Shown here: one piece after another, positions 14,876 to 23,543 of the stretch | Layout: the number at the start of each line of letters is the position of its first letter | How positions within the stretch are numbered: position 1 is the first letter of the stretch | NCBI GenBank assembly: GCA_944376655.1 | Contig: CALWDJ010000017.1 | Coordinates: 1 to 45,371 of the forward strand | Direction: 5' to 3' | From: an uncultured Clostridia bacterium | GTDB lineage: Bacteria > Bacillota > Clostridia > Oscillospirales > Acutalibacteraceae | DNA length: 45,371 nucleotides | Translations under genes and position numbers: made by a program | Notes under the pieces: model-generated | What the model was told of the DNA's origin: nothing | Seen by the model: the letters and a program-made list of their open reading frames with translations, nothing else | The model's database searches: none

Positions 14876-17584
14876 ATGTTAGAAACGAGAGAACTTGTCA
14901 AAATTTACAAGCCTAAAAAGGGTGTGCCGGTTACGGCGCTGGACAGAATATCGCTTAAATTTCCGGATAAGGGAATGGTTTTCCTGCTGGGAAAATCGGG
15001 AAGCGGCAAATCCACTCTTCTTAATGTGCTGGGCGGACTTGATAAGTATGACGGCGGCGAAATAATCATAAACGGCGTTTCGTCAAAGAATTTCACACAG
15101 CAGCATTTTGATTCTTACAGGAACACATATGTCGGATTTATTTTTCAGGAATACAACGTGCTTGATGAGTTTACCGTGGGAGCGAATATCGCGCTCGCGA
15201 TAGAGCTTCAGAACCGCAAGGCATCGGACGCGGAAATAAACGGTATATTGAAAGAGGTTGACCTTGAGGGCTTCGGGGCGAGAAAGCCTAACGAGCTTTC
15301 GGGCGGACAGAAGCAGCGTGTGGCGATAGCGAGGGCGCTTGTTAAAAATCCGAGGATTATAATGGCGGACGAACCTACCGGCGCGCTTGACTCAAATACC
15401 GGACGTCAGGTTTTCGATACGCTCAAAAAGCTGTCGAAGGAAAAGCTGGTTATCGTCGTATCGCACGACCGGGAGTTCGCGGAGCAGTACGCGGACAGGA
15501 TAATCGAGCTGTCGGACGGTCACGTTATAAGCGATGTGGAGCTTGACACTGCTGATAATGCCGATGATACAAAGGAAACGCTCAGCTTCAGCGGAAATGT
15601 GATAGAAATACCCGGCGGCTATCATTTGACTGAGGAAGACCGAGCCGCTATAAACGAGTATATTCAAAAGCTCGCTTCACAGCCGGCGCATATGAATATA
15701 AAGGCGGCTTCGTTGCACAAATTCAAAAATACCGATATTTCTAAAATCGCCGACCGTGACGGCTCGGGCTTTAAGCTGATAAAATCAAAGCTGCCGCTTA
15801 AAAACGCCTTCAAAATAGGCGCGGCGGGACTAAAATACAAGAAGTTCAGGCTTGTGATGACAATTCTGCTTTCCTGTATATCCTTCGGGCTTTTCGGTCT
15901 TTCGGATACCTTCGGAGCTTACAATCATATTGAGACCTGTACCAATTCACTTGTTGACAGCGGTGTGAAATACCTGTCGGTCGCCAAGTCAAAGAAGGTG
16001 GGCGAGGGCGCCGGAGAATACTGGAAAACCTACGGCTACGGCATATCGGATAAAAACCTTTCGGAAATCTCTGAGGGCGTGGGCTCTAAAATGCACGGTG
16101 TGTTCAAGCCTATGAACGGGAATCTTGCCTTTGAGTCACAGATAGATCCTGCGGCAAAGCTGACCGAAACGGAGTATAATATTTATTCCAGCGCGTTTTC
16201 GGGCTTTGCCGAAATTGACAGCGGCGTCATAAGCGATATGGGATTCAAGCTGCTCGCCGGAACTTTGCCAGACGGCGGAAAAAATGAAATCGCAGTCAGC
16301 GAATATATATATGAGGTTTTCAAAAAGGCGGGTTATACCGACGGTACGGCATCTGTTTACGAAAAAATAAACAGCTATACAGATCTTTTGGAAAAAACGT
16401 TAACGCTCGACGGTGTAAAATATACCATAACCGCGATTGTTGACACCAATTTTGATATTGACAGATACAAGTCGCTTACCGAAAAAAAGGATTATCAGTC
16501 AAACGCCGATAAAATGATAGATTTCGTGCTTTACAACGAATACGCTACCGCCTCGGCTTACAGCTACGCCGGAATAGCGATGGTAGGCGCCGGACATATC
16601 GGGAAAATGGTTGACGCCGAGCCTCCCATGACTGCTATTACAGAAGGCTTTATCAGCTTCAGCGGCACGGGCGGCGATTACGGCGTGGATTCGCAGTATA
16701 TGGCGAGGCTTGACGATATCAAGGGCGAAAGCATTATATGGCTCGACGGTGAGAAAAAAACTCTCGGCGAAAAGGAGATAATCGCGACTGCCGACGCTCT
16801 GCAGGTTTATACCGAGGACGGACAGATAACCGATTACGCGGAATTTTTCAAGAACAACAATACTCTTTCGGCGTGGGAGTACAACTTTACCGATGACAAA
16901 AACACCGACGGCTACAAGCTGGTGGGAATAATAGACAACTCTGCCGAAGACAGCGGCTCAAAGATCAGCTCAACCGTTGTCGCAAGCGACAGCCTTTTTG
17001 AAAGGTTTACGGACGGCGCGGACAATATCTACGATTTCGCGGTCGGAGCAATGCCGCAGGACAAGGACGCGCTGCGTTCGGCGGTGTCCTACTGCTACCG
17101 TGAGGACAGTCCGGTGCGCTATCAGATACAGAACTCGGTCACCTATGAGCTTGATTCGGTGAACGACGTGCTTAAAATTCTCTCAAAATACTTCTTCTGG
17201 ATAGGCGTGGGCTTCGCGGCGTTCGCGGCGCTGATGCTCGCCAACTTCATAGGCACCAGCATTTCCTACAAAAAGCAGGAAATCGGCATACTCCGCGCCA
17301 TAGGCTCGCGCAGCAACGATGTTTTCAGGATATTCTTCGCCGAGAGCTTTATTATAGCGATGATAAACTTTGTGCTGTCGGCTGCGGGCGTATTTACCGC
17401 TACCGCACTTATAAACTACCTGCTGCGCCGCAATGTGGGAATACTCATAACCGTGCTGAATTTCGGAATACGTCAGGCACTGCTGCTGCTTGCGGTAAGT
17501 ATACTGGTGGCGTTCCTTGCCAGCTTCCTGCCGGTAAGGCGGATAGCCTCAAAGCGCCCGATAGACGCGATAAGGAACAGGTAA
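14876..17584 (+). CDS. MacB-like ABC transporter, fused ATPase and FtsX-type permease
   Basis: A 902-residue fusion. The N-terminal ATPase (about 1-225) has Walker A GKSGSGKS, signature LSGGQKQ, Walker B IIMADE and switch His in VSHD. A linker of about 90 residues follows, then one membrane helix (about 323-343), an extracellular domain of about 430 residues, and three C-terminal membrane helices with the FtsX pattern [19 protein letters not shown]. This is MacB topology: the pump moves substrates at the outer membrane face by lever action rather than through a channel. GGAGGAG precedes ATG 14876. Position between envelope-stress genes and the Dlt-like cassette suggests export of, or resistance to, a cell-surface-active compound. 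Confidence 0.87.
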   Translation: MLETRELVKIYKPKKGVPVTALDRISLKFPDKGMVFLLGKSGSGKSTLLNVLGGLDKYDGGEIIINGVSSKNFTQQHFDSYRNTYVGFIFQEYNVLDEFTVGANIALAIELQNRKASDAEINGILKEVDLEGFGARKPNELSGGQKQRVAIARALVKNPRIIMADEPTGALDSNTGRQVFDTLKKLSKEKLVIVVSHDREFAEQYADRIIELSDGHVISDVELDTADNADDTKETLSFSGNVIEIPGGYHLTEEDRAAINEYIQKLASQPAHMNIKAASLHKFKNTDISKIADRDGSGFKLIKSKLPLKNAFKIGAAGLKYKKFRLVMTILLSCISFGLFGLSDTFGAYNHIETCTNSLVDSGVKYLSVAKSKKVGEGAGEYWKTYGYGISDKNLSEISEGVGSKMHGVFKPMNGNLAFESQIDPAAKLTETEYNIYSSAFSGFAEIDSGVISDMGFKLLAGTLPDGGKNEIAVSEYIYEVFKKAGYTDGTASVYEKINSYTDLLEKTLTLDGVKYTITAIVDTNFDIDRYKSLTEKKDYQSNADKMIDFVLYNEYATASAYSYAGIAMVGAGHIGKMVDAEPPMTAITEGFISFSGTGGDYGVDSQYMARLDDIKGESIIWLDGEKKTLGEKEIIATADALQVYTEDGQITDYAEFFKNNNTLSAWEYNFTDDKNTDGYKLVGIIDNSAEDSGSKISSTVVASDSLFERFTDGADNIYDFAVGAMPQDKDALRSAVSYCYREDSPVRYQIQNSVTYELDSVNDVLKILSKYFFWIGVGFAAFAALMLANFIGTSISYKKQEIGILRAIGSRSNDVFRIFFAESFIIAMINFVLSAAGVFTATALINYLLRRNVGILITVLNFGIRQALLLLAVSILVAFLASFLPVRRIASKRPIDAIRNR

Positions 17585-17601
17585 AAATTAAATAAAAACA
17601 C

Positions 17602-17627
17602 GGCGGCGGTCTTAAAAATCCGCCGCC
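17602..17627. other. GC-rich hairpin between transporter and Dlt-like genes
   Basis: Perfect 8-bp stem GGCGGCGG / CCGCCGCC with a 10-base loop. There is no T-run after it on the plus strand, so it should not stop rightward transcription. It may protect or separate transcripts. On the minus strand it is followed by a T-rich stretch, but no leftward gene ends there. Confidence 0.5.
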
Positions 17628-17645
17628 CGAAAGGCAGTGAAAGAA

Positions 17646-19154
17646 ATGAAAAACATAACCGAAATGCTCGAAAAATCAGCCCTGAAATTTCCGGATAAGC
17701 ACGCCTTCAGGGACAGCGCTTCCGAAATGACCTATCAGACCATTGCCGATACGGCGAGAAGAATAGGGAGCTTTCTCGCCGGCAGGGGTATCACCCGTTC
17801 ACCGGTGGCGATTATGACCGGACGCTCGGTAAAAACTCCGGCGGCTATGTTCGGCTGCCTTTACGGCGGCAATTTCTACACTGTGATAGACACCGAAATG
17901 CCGGCGGAGAGAATAAAAAACATATTCGATACCCTATGTCCCGCCGCGGTGATAGTCTCGGAGGAATACGCAGAAAAGCTCGAGCAGACAGGCTACGGCG
18001 GCTTTACGGCGGACTACGGGCAGGCGGCGGCGTATGAGCCTGATATGCCGCTGCTTAAGGAAACGGCGCTAAGAGCGATAGATACCGATCCGGCGTATGT
18101 GCTTTTCACCTCCGGCTCTACCGGAAGACCCAAGGGCGCCGTGGTGAGCCACAGAAGCGTGATAGCCTATATAAACTGGTTCTCAAAAACCTTCGGTATA
18201 GATGAAAATACGGTTTTCGGCAGTCAGACCCCGTTTTATTTCAGTATGTCGGTCTCCGATGTTTTCTCGGCGGTGTTCAGGGGCGCGTCGATGGACATAA
18301 TCCCGAAAGAGCTTTTCTCTTTCCCGATGAAGCTGATAGAGTTCTTGAATGCCCGCAAGGTCAATACGTTGTACTGGGTGCCGTCGGCGCTCTCGGTAAT
18401 AGCCAACTGGCGCGCGCTTGACTACGCGGAGCTTAAATACATAAAAAAGGTGCTTTTCGCCGGCGAGGTTATGCCGGTGCGGCAGCTCAACTACTGGATA
18501 AAAAAGCTGCCAAATGCGCTTTTCGCCAACCTTTTCGGACCGACCGAGACCACCGACATCTGCACTTACTATAAGGTTGACCGTGAGTTTTCTGACGGCG
18601 AGAGCCTGCCGATAGGCAGGCACTGCGATAACTGCGATGTCTTCGTGGTAAAGGAGGACGGCACCGAGGCGGCGCCGGGAGAAGAAGGGGAGCTGTACGC
18701 GAGAGGCTCGTTTTTGGCGCTCGGTTATTACAACGACCCCGAAAAGACAGCGGCGGCTTTCGTACAGAATCCGCTTAACAAAAGCTATCCGGAAACGGTT
18801 TATAAGACCGGCGACCTTGTAAAGTACAATGAAAAGGGAGAGCTTATGTATATAACCCGCGCAGATTTTCAGATAAAGCGTATGGGTTACAGGATAGAGT
18901 TAGGCGAGATAGAAGCGGCGGCTTCAACGGTAAGCGGGATAAATTCCTGCGCGGCGGTGTACGACAGGAAGTCCGATAAAATCGTGCTTTTCTGCACCGG
19001 CAGGGAAAAGGACGGCTCGGTCATAACCTCTGAGCTGTCGGGCAGGCTGCCGGATTATATGATGCCACAGAAGGTAATAATGATAAGCGCGATGCCGCTT
19101 AACGCGAACGGAAAAATCGACCGCAGAATGCTTGCGGAGAGCTGCGGCGGGTAA
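17646..19154 (+). CDS. DltA-like amino-acid adenylation enzyme
   Basis: A 502-residue ANL-superfamily adenylation enzyme. Motifs are LFTSGSTGRPKGAV (about 152-165), the FGPTETT loop, VYKTGDL, the hinge RADFQIKRMGYRIELGEIE and the catalytic Lys in NANGKIDRR. Its role would be to activate an amino acid as adenylate and load it on the carrier protein encoded 19 bases downstream. The cassette mirrors Dlt teichoic-acid D-alanylation. However, the FCGEV motif of characterised DltA proteins is FAGEV here: Ala272 replaces the Cys implicated in D-alanine selection. ATG 17646 is preferred; GTG 17637 is possible. DltA family is likely; the amino acid used is uncertain. Confidence 0.8.
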   Translation: MKNITEMLEKSALKFPDKHAFRDSASEMTYQTIADTARRIGSFLAGRGITRSPVAIMTGRSVKTPAAMFGCLYGGNFYTVIDTEMPAERIKNIFDTLCPAAVIVSEEYAEKLEQTGYGGFTADYGQAAAYEPDMPLLKETALRAIDTDPAYVLFTSGSTGRPKGAVVSHRSVIAYINWFSKTFGIDENTVFGSQTPFYFSMSVSDVFSAVFRGASMDIIPKELFSFPMKLIEFLNARKVNTLYWVPSALSVIANWRALDYAELKYIKKVLFAGEVMPVRQLNYWIKKLPNALFANLFGPTETTDICTYYKVDREFSDGESLPIGRHCDNCDVFVVKEDGTEAAPGEEGELYARGSFLALGYYNDPEKTAAAFVQNPLNKSYPETVYKTGDLVKYNEKGELMYITRADFQIKRMGYRIELGEIEAAASTVSGINSCAAVYDRKSDKIVLFCTGREKDGSVITSELSGRLPDYMMPQKVIMISAMPLNANGKIDRRMLAESCGG

Positions 19155-19173
19155 AAGGAAAGGGAGAGTTTAA

Positions 19174-19401
19174 ATGGAAAGAATAATAAAAGTACTCAAT
19201 GAGATAAACCCAACGGTAAACTGGGAGAAAGAAACCGACCTTATAGGAAACCGTATTCTCGATTCCCTCAGAATAGTCCAGCTGGTCGGGGCGCTCAATG
19301 ATGAATTTGATATAGAAATAACCCCGATGGACGTTGTGCCGGAGAACTTCCGCACCGCGGAGGATATCGCCCGGCTGGTCAGCAGACTTGAGGACGAATA
19401 G
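19174..19401 (+). CDS. DltC-like acyl/aminoacyl carrier protein
   Basis: A 75-residue carrier protein. The phosphopantetheine attachment site is Ser31 in ILDSLRIVQL, followed by the usual acidic helix EFDIEITPMDV and a C-terminal helix. GGGAGAG precedes its ATG. It is placed between the adenylation enzyme and the MBOAT protein, so it should carry the activated amino acid to the membrane. The gene order adenylation-carrier-MBOAT-SGNH differs from the Bacillus order dltA-B-C-D. Confidence 0.85.
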   Translation: MERIIKVLNEINPTVNWEKETDLIGNRILDSLRIVQLVGALNDEFDIEITPMDVVPENFRTAEDIARLVSRLEDE

Positions 19402-19412
19402 GAGGGCTTTGT

Positions 19413-20999
19413 ATGGGCTATGCCTCTTATAAATATCTTCTTATCTTCCTCGGCTCGGTGCTGCTTTTCTACACCGTTATGCCGCGGAAATTCAAATGGA
19501 CAGTGCTGCTCGCGGCAAGCTACGGCTTTTACTGGATAAGCAGCGGCAAGCTCGCCGTCTTCCTTATAGCCGCCACAGCGGCGGTGTATCTCGGCGGAAT
19601 ACTGCTTGACAAAATAGGGCAGACCGCCGCGCTCGGTAAAAAAGGACTTGAAAAAGAGGAAAAAAAGCGGCTTAAGAGCCTTATTTCCTATCAGAAAAAA
19701 GCGGTTGTCGCCCTGACGCTCTGCTTTATATTCGGAATGCTGCTTGTGATTAAGTATTCCGGATTTTTCGCGAACCTTTTTAACCGCGCAGCGGCGTTTT
19801 CGGGTGTTGATATTTCCCTGCCTGTTTTCAACTTTGTTATGCCTCTTGGAATATCCTATTACACGCTTCAGGCGGCGGGGTATCTTATAGACGTTTACCG
19901 CGGCAAATACAGGGCGTCCTACAATTTCGGCAAGGTTGCGCTTTTCCTCTCGTTTTTCCCGCAGATAGTGCAGGGCCCGATAGGCAGGTTCGACCGCCTC
20001 GCCGACCCGCTCTACGAAGGGCACCGGTTCAGCTATGAAAATGTAACCGCCGGTCTTCAGCTTATCTGCTGGGGACTGTTTAAAAAAATGGTTATTGCCG
20101 ACAGGCTCAATATATTTGTCGCCGATGTGTTCGGGAACTACACCGAACGCTCGGGCAGCCTGATACTGGCGGCGGGCGTGCTTTACACCCTGCAAATCTA
20201 CGCCGAGTTTTCCGCCTGTATGGATATAGTGACCGGCAGCGCGCAGCTTTTCTCGGTTCCGCTTGACAAAAATTTTGAGCGTCCGTTCTTCTCAAAGAGC
20301 GTCAGCGAGTTCTGGCGGCGCTGGCACATAACGCTCGGCGCGTGGCTCAAGGATTATGTTTTCTACCCTCTTTCTTTCTCACCGGCATTCATGGGGCTCG
20401 GCAGATTCACGAAAAAGCATTTCGGAGAGTATGCCGGCTCCATGGTTCCGGCAACTTTGGCACTTTTTTTTACATGGGCGCTGATAGGCTTCTGGCACGG
20501 CGCGGGGCTGAGGTTTATCGTTTACGGAATGTATTATTACGCCTTTATGGTCGCAGGGATGTGGCTTGAGCCGCTTATCGCAAGGGCGTTTTCGGTATCG
20601 CGCATAAAGCGTGACTGTCTGCCGCTTAATATAATAAGAATGTTCAGGACCGCGGCGATAGTGGTCGGCGGAATGATGCTGTTCCGCGCCGGATCGGTTA
20701 CGGAGTGGACCGAAATGATAAGGCGCGTATTTACAGATTTCGGCTCGTCTGAATTTATGCAGGCTGTGGTCGGCTGCGGTATGGATATCCACGATTTTTA
20801 TATTGTGGGAATAGGCGCCGCGGCGATGCTCGCTGTGAGTATTTTACAGGAAAAGGGAATCAATATACGCGAAAGTGTTGCAAGGCAGTACCTGCCGGTT
20901 CGCTGGGCGGCATATGCGGGACTTATTCTGGCGATAGTTGTGTTCGGCGCTTACGGCACCGGCTATGACGCGGTTGACTTTATATACGCGCAGTTTTAG
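19413..20999 (+). CDS. MBOAT-family O-acyltransferase, DltB/AlgI-like
   Basis: A 528-residue membrane protein with about ten or more hydrophobic segments. The MBOAT core shows FVMPLGISYYTLQAAGYLID, FFPQIVQGPIGRF and the two histidine motifs WRRWHITLG (His305) and IGFWHGAG (His362, the invariant active-site His). The sequence style is closer to AlgI/PatA than to Bacillus DltB, but in many Clostridia the DltB proteins look like this. It would transfer the aminoacyl or acyl group across the membrane to an extracellular acceptor together with the next gene's product. RBS GGAGG lies nine bases upstream. Confidence 0.85.
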   Translation: MGYASYKYLLIFLGSVLLFYTVMPRKFKWTVLLAASYGFYWISSGKLAVFLIAATAAVYLGGILLDKIGQTAALGKKGLEKEEKKRLKSLISYQKKAVVALTLCFIFGMLLVIKYSGFFANLFNRAAAFSGVDISLPVFNFVMPLGISYYTLQAAGYLIDVYRGKYRASYNFGKVALFLSFFPQIVQGPIGRFDRLADPLYEGHRFSYENVTAGLQLICWGLFKKMVIADRLNIFVADVFGNYTERSGSLILAAGVLYTLQIYAEFSACMDIVTGSAQLFSVPLDKNFERPFFSKSVSEFWRRWHITLGAWLKDYVFYPLSFSPAFMGLGRFTKKHFGEYAGSMVPATLALFFTWALIGFWHGAGLRFIVYGMYYYAFMVAGMWLEPLIARAFSVSRIKRDCLPLNIIRMFRTAAIVVGGMMLFRAGSVTEWTEMIRRVFTDFGSSEFMQAVVGCGMDIHDFYIVGIGAAAMLAVSILQEKGINIRESVARQYLPVRWAAYAGLILAIVVFGAYGTGYDAVDFIYAQF

Positions 21000-21026
21000 G
21001 CTTTTATGCTATAAGGAGGGATAAAT

Positions 21027-21995
21027 GTGATAAAAAGAGCTGTGGGAAGACTTGTAAAGGCGGTGAGCTTCTGCTGCGTCACCGCGATGCTTATATGCCT
21101 CTGCTCTTATATGCTGGCACCAAAGGACAACACGCCCGAGGGCGGAATAATAAATCCCAGCGCGAACGGTTTTTTCTCAGAGCCCAAAAACTCGGTTGAG
21201 ATAGCGGTAATAGGGAATTCCGACGCATACAGCGGATTTTCGCCCATGGAGCTCTGGAAGACCTTCGGCTACACCTCATATGTCAGCGCGGAGGGACATC
21301 AGTCGCTGGCGCAGAGCTACGCGCAGCTTAAGAAAATGACCGAATGTCACGATATAAAGCTGGTTATCCTTGAGACCGACGAGTTTTTTGTGAAATCAGG
21401 TCTTACTGAGGGTGCAATGAGACTGGCAAATGCCTATGCCGGCTCTGTGTTCTCGGTGTTCTGGTATCACGACCGCTGGAAGAATGTTAAGCTGCACGAA
21501 TTGCTCAAAAAGCCGAACTATACTGCTCACTGCGCCACAAAGGGACAGCTGCTGAGCAATGAGATAAACGGCTATACCGGCGGAGAATATATGGTAAAAA
21601 CCGATAAAAGGGAGAAAATACCGCTTTCTACCCTCGTTCCGCTTGAAATGATAGTCAGCCACTGCCGCGAAAACGGAATAAAACTGGTGCTTGTCGAAAT
21701 TCCGTCGCAGACTTCCTGGAATTACGAGAGACACAACGCGGTAAACGACTTTGCCGAGAAAAACGGGCTGCCATTCCTTGACCTTAATATTGACCGCGAG
21801 AGCTTTGGATTTGACTGGAAAACCGATACGAGGGATAACGGCAATCATCTCAACAGTCTCGGAGCACGCAAATGCACCCGTTATATTGGCGATTACCTTA
21901 TGAAAAACTATAAGCTCACCGATTACCGCCGAGACCCTGCATACGAGCAGTGGAACAGAGATTATGAAGAATATAAAAAGGCGGTTAAAATATAA
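21027..21995 (+). CDS. SGNH/DltD-like exported protein
   Basis: A 322-residue protein with an N-terminal membrane anchor (about 8-30) and an extracellular SGNH-type domain. The nucleophile block is VIGNSDAYSG with Ser65, and the C-terminal block is DNGNHLNSLGARK with Asp270 and His274. DltD and the alginate proteins AlgJ/AlgX have this fold and work with an MBOAT partner on the outer face. GTG 21027 has AAGGAGG seven bases upstream. It closes the four-gene cassette and is followed by a strong terminator. Whether it is a true DltD or an O-acetylation protein cannot be decided from motifs alone. Confidence 0.78.
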   Translation: MIKRAVGRLVKAVSFCCVTAMLICLCSYMLAPKDNTPEGGIINPSANGFFSEPKNSVEIAVIGNSDAYSGFSPMELWKTFGYTSYVSAEGHQSLAQSYAQLKKMTECHDIKLVILETDEFFVKSGLTEGAMRLANAYAGSVFSVFWYHDRWKNVKLHELLKKPNYTAHCATKGQLLSNEINGYTGGEYMVKTDKREKIPLSTLVPLEMIVSHCRENGIKLVLVEIPSQTSWNYERHNAVNDFAEKNGLPFLDLNIDRESFGFDWKTDTRDNGNHLNSLGARKCTRYIGDYLMKNYKLTDYRRDPAYEQWNRDYEEYKKAVKI

Positions 21996-22011
21996 AGTTG
22001 AAATATAAAGA

Positions 22012-22046
22012 AAAGTCCGGCAGATTAAAGGTCTGCCGGACTTTTT
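22012..22046 (+). terminator. Rho-independent terminator of the Dlt-like operon
   Basis: A 13-bp perfect stem AAAGTCCGGCAGA / TCTGCCGGACTTT with a 7-base loop and a T-run. The -35 box of the next promoter begins two bases after it. Confidence 0.92.
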
Positions 22047-22047
22047 G

Positions 22048-22076
22048 TTGACAATCGGGAGTATTGGGGATAAAAT
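22048..22076 (+). promoter_or_regulatory. SigA-type promoter for rpe
   Basis: TTGACA (22048-22053), a 17-base spacer and TAAAAT (22071-22076). Confidence 0.75.
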
Positions 22077-22112
22077 ATAAAATGCGTTTTAATGTGCTTG
22101 GGAGGCGTCAGA

Positions 22113-22760
22113 ATGGCAGTAAAAATTTCACCGTCGGTGCTTACGGCGGATTTCCTCGAGCTTAAGGAAAATCTGAAAAAACTTGAGGCGGCGGGGACGG
22201 ATATGCTCCACCTCGATGTTATGGACGGTATTTTCGTACCCAATATCTCTTTCGGTCTGCCGGTGATAAAATCAATAAAAAAGCATACAAGCCTGCCACT
22301 TGACGTTCACCTTATGATTGACCGTCCGCACAGGTATATAAAGCAGTTCTGCGAGGTGTCGGACTGGCTCGGTTTTCATTACGAGGCGGGCAGCGATGTG
22401 GCGGAGACCTTAAAGGAAATAAGGAACAACGGCTGCCGCAGCTGCCTTACGATAAAGCCCTGCACACAGCCTGAGGAAATTTTTCCGTTTCTGCCGCTTT
22501 GCGATATGGTGCTTGTAATGTCGGTTGAGCCGGGCTTCGGAGGTCAGAAGTTTATGCCGGAGGCTCTCGGCAAGCTGGAAGCGCTCAGGGCGGAGGCGGA
22601 ACGTCAGTCGCTCTCCCTTGAGCTTGAGGTTGACGGCGGGATCAACGCCGAGACCGCGCCGCTCGCCGTAAAGGCGGGAGCCTCGGTGCTTGTGGCGGGA
22701 AACTATATCTTTTCGGCGGAGGATATGAAGAAAAGAGCCGAGGAGATAAAAAGTCTCTGA
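22113..22760 (+). CDS. rpe: Ribulose-phosphate 3-epimerase
   Basis: A 215-residue TIM barrel that interconverts ribulose 5-phosphate and xylulose 5-phosphate in the pentose phosphate pathway. Signature stretches are KISPSVLTADF at the start, MLHLDVMDGIFVPNISFG with the metal-binding Asp and His, DVHLMIDRP, MSVEPGFGGQKF and EVDGGINAETA for the phosphate site. ATG 22113 has GGGAGGCG upstream; an earlier ATG at 22092 does not. It has its own promoter. It runs tail to tail with the MecA-like gene, only 16 bases apart and with no obvious terminator between them. Confidence 0.96.
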   Translation: MAVKISPSVLTADFLELKENLKKLEAAGTDMLHLDVMDGIFVPNISFGLPVIKSIKKHTSLPLDVHLMIDRPHRYIKQFCEVSDWLGFHYEAGSDVAETLKEIRNNGCRSCLTIKPCTQPEEIFPFLPLCDMVLVMSVEPGFGGQKFMPEALGKLEALRAEAERQSLSLELEVDGGINAETAPLAVKAGASVLVAGNYIFSAEDMKKRAEEIKSL

Positions 22761-22776
22761 AAAAGGTCAGGCGCGG

Positions 22777-23325
22777 TTAATTCGTGGCTTTGAAAAACGC
22801 CGCGCCTATTTTTCCTACGGCGTCGGGAGCGGCAAGGAGCTTTAAATGCTCGTCGGTATATTCCGCCTGCGCTTCTCCGCCGCCCGATACGGCGCAAAAT
22901 TCGTTCATAAAGAAGAAATCGGTTTTTCCCGGGCAGAACAGCACAAGCCGGTAGCCATCAGGCTTTTTATACAGCCGGCTTTTTATCCCCGTGCGTTTGC
23001 GCGAGTAAAGCCGGAGTATCCCTTTTATCATTGCTTCCGAGCTGTCAAAATCGAATATTACCGCGCTTTCGGGGCATTTTCTCGTCTTTCCGGCGGCGGT
23101 CACGGTAATAACGCAGCCGGAATTTTCCTTAGCCCGCACCTCCACTATCAGGTCGCCCGCAGAGTCACCGTAATCGGGCAGGCTTTCTTCGAGTATTAAA
23201 GCGAGGGTCATTTTCACTTCTCCGGTAACGGCGCGCAGACTCGCGTATTCACCGAAAAAGGAGCGCACCTCACTGTCGCTGAGGGTTATTCTGGCTTTTC
23301 TGCCGCCGAGCCTGTATACCGTCAT
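22777..23325 (-). CDS. Divergent MecA-like adaptor protein
   Basis: A 182-residue protein. The N-terminal part (RLGGRKARITLSDSEVRSFF) and the C-terminal part (VIFDFDSSEAMIKGILRLY, then KSRLYKKPDGYRLVLFCPG, then EYTDEHLKLLAAPDAVGKI) follow the two-part plan of MecA, the ClpC adaptor. In that family the C-terminal domain has the same DFDDxE-LYxxxGxYYLVL-EYxEEHGK outline. If correct, it would deliver substrates to ClpCP. The similarity is to pattern, not to strict residues, so the call is tentative. GGAGG lies just upstream of ATG 23325. It is a stand-alone gene. Confidence 0.5.
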   Translation of the reverse strand: MTVYRLGGRKARITLSDSEVRSFFGEYASLRAVTGEVKMTLALILEESLPDYGDSAGDLIVEVRAKENSGCVITVTAAGKTRKCPESAVIFDFDSSEAMIKGILRLYSRKRTGIKSRLYKKPDGYRLVLFCPGKTDFFFMNEFCAVSGGGEAQAEYTDEHLKLLAAPDAVGKIGAAFFKATN

Positions 23326-23412
23326 CTGGTTTCCTCCGCAAAATAAAATAGTGATTAAAAACCTCCGCTTACGGGCAGAATAAGGATATGTAAAGGACGG
23401 AGGTATAATAAA

Positions 23413-23526
23413 ATGAAAATTTCTGACAGCGCGAAAGCGGCGTTCTTTAAAGCGATGCTCTATACGGCGGCTGCAATAGTGCTGCTTGTGATAGGATATT
23501 TTTCTGCCGGATATTTTTTCGGCTGA
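23413..23526 (+). CDS. Small single-span membrane peptide (37 aa)
   Basis: A reading frame of 37 residues with an excellent ribosome site (GGACGGAGGT) eight bases before the ATG. The product has a short amphipathic start (KISDSAKAAFFKAM) and one hydrophobic span (about 16-36, LYTAAAIVLLVIGYFSAGYF). It precedes the phosphohexomutase gene by 17 bases, so the two are likely co-transcribed. I do not recognise a family. The strong ribosome site and clean hydrophobic pattern make coding likely. Confidence 0.55.
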   Translation: MKISDSAKAAFFKAMLYTAAAIVLLVIGYFSAGYFFG

Positions 23527-23543
23527 GACAGGAGTAGAAAAAA

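Noticed and set aside
17602-17627. GC-rich hairpin considered as a terminator after the MacB-like gene.
   Set aside because: No T-run follows on the plus strand, so rightward termination is unlikely; kept only as a hairpin.
19170-20195. A 341-codon minus-strand frame.
   Set aside because: It is antisense to the carrier protein and MBOAT genes, which have clear motifs; the translation is Arg/His-rich with no domain.
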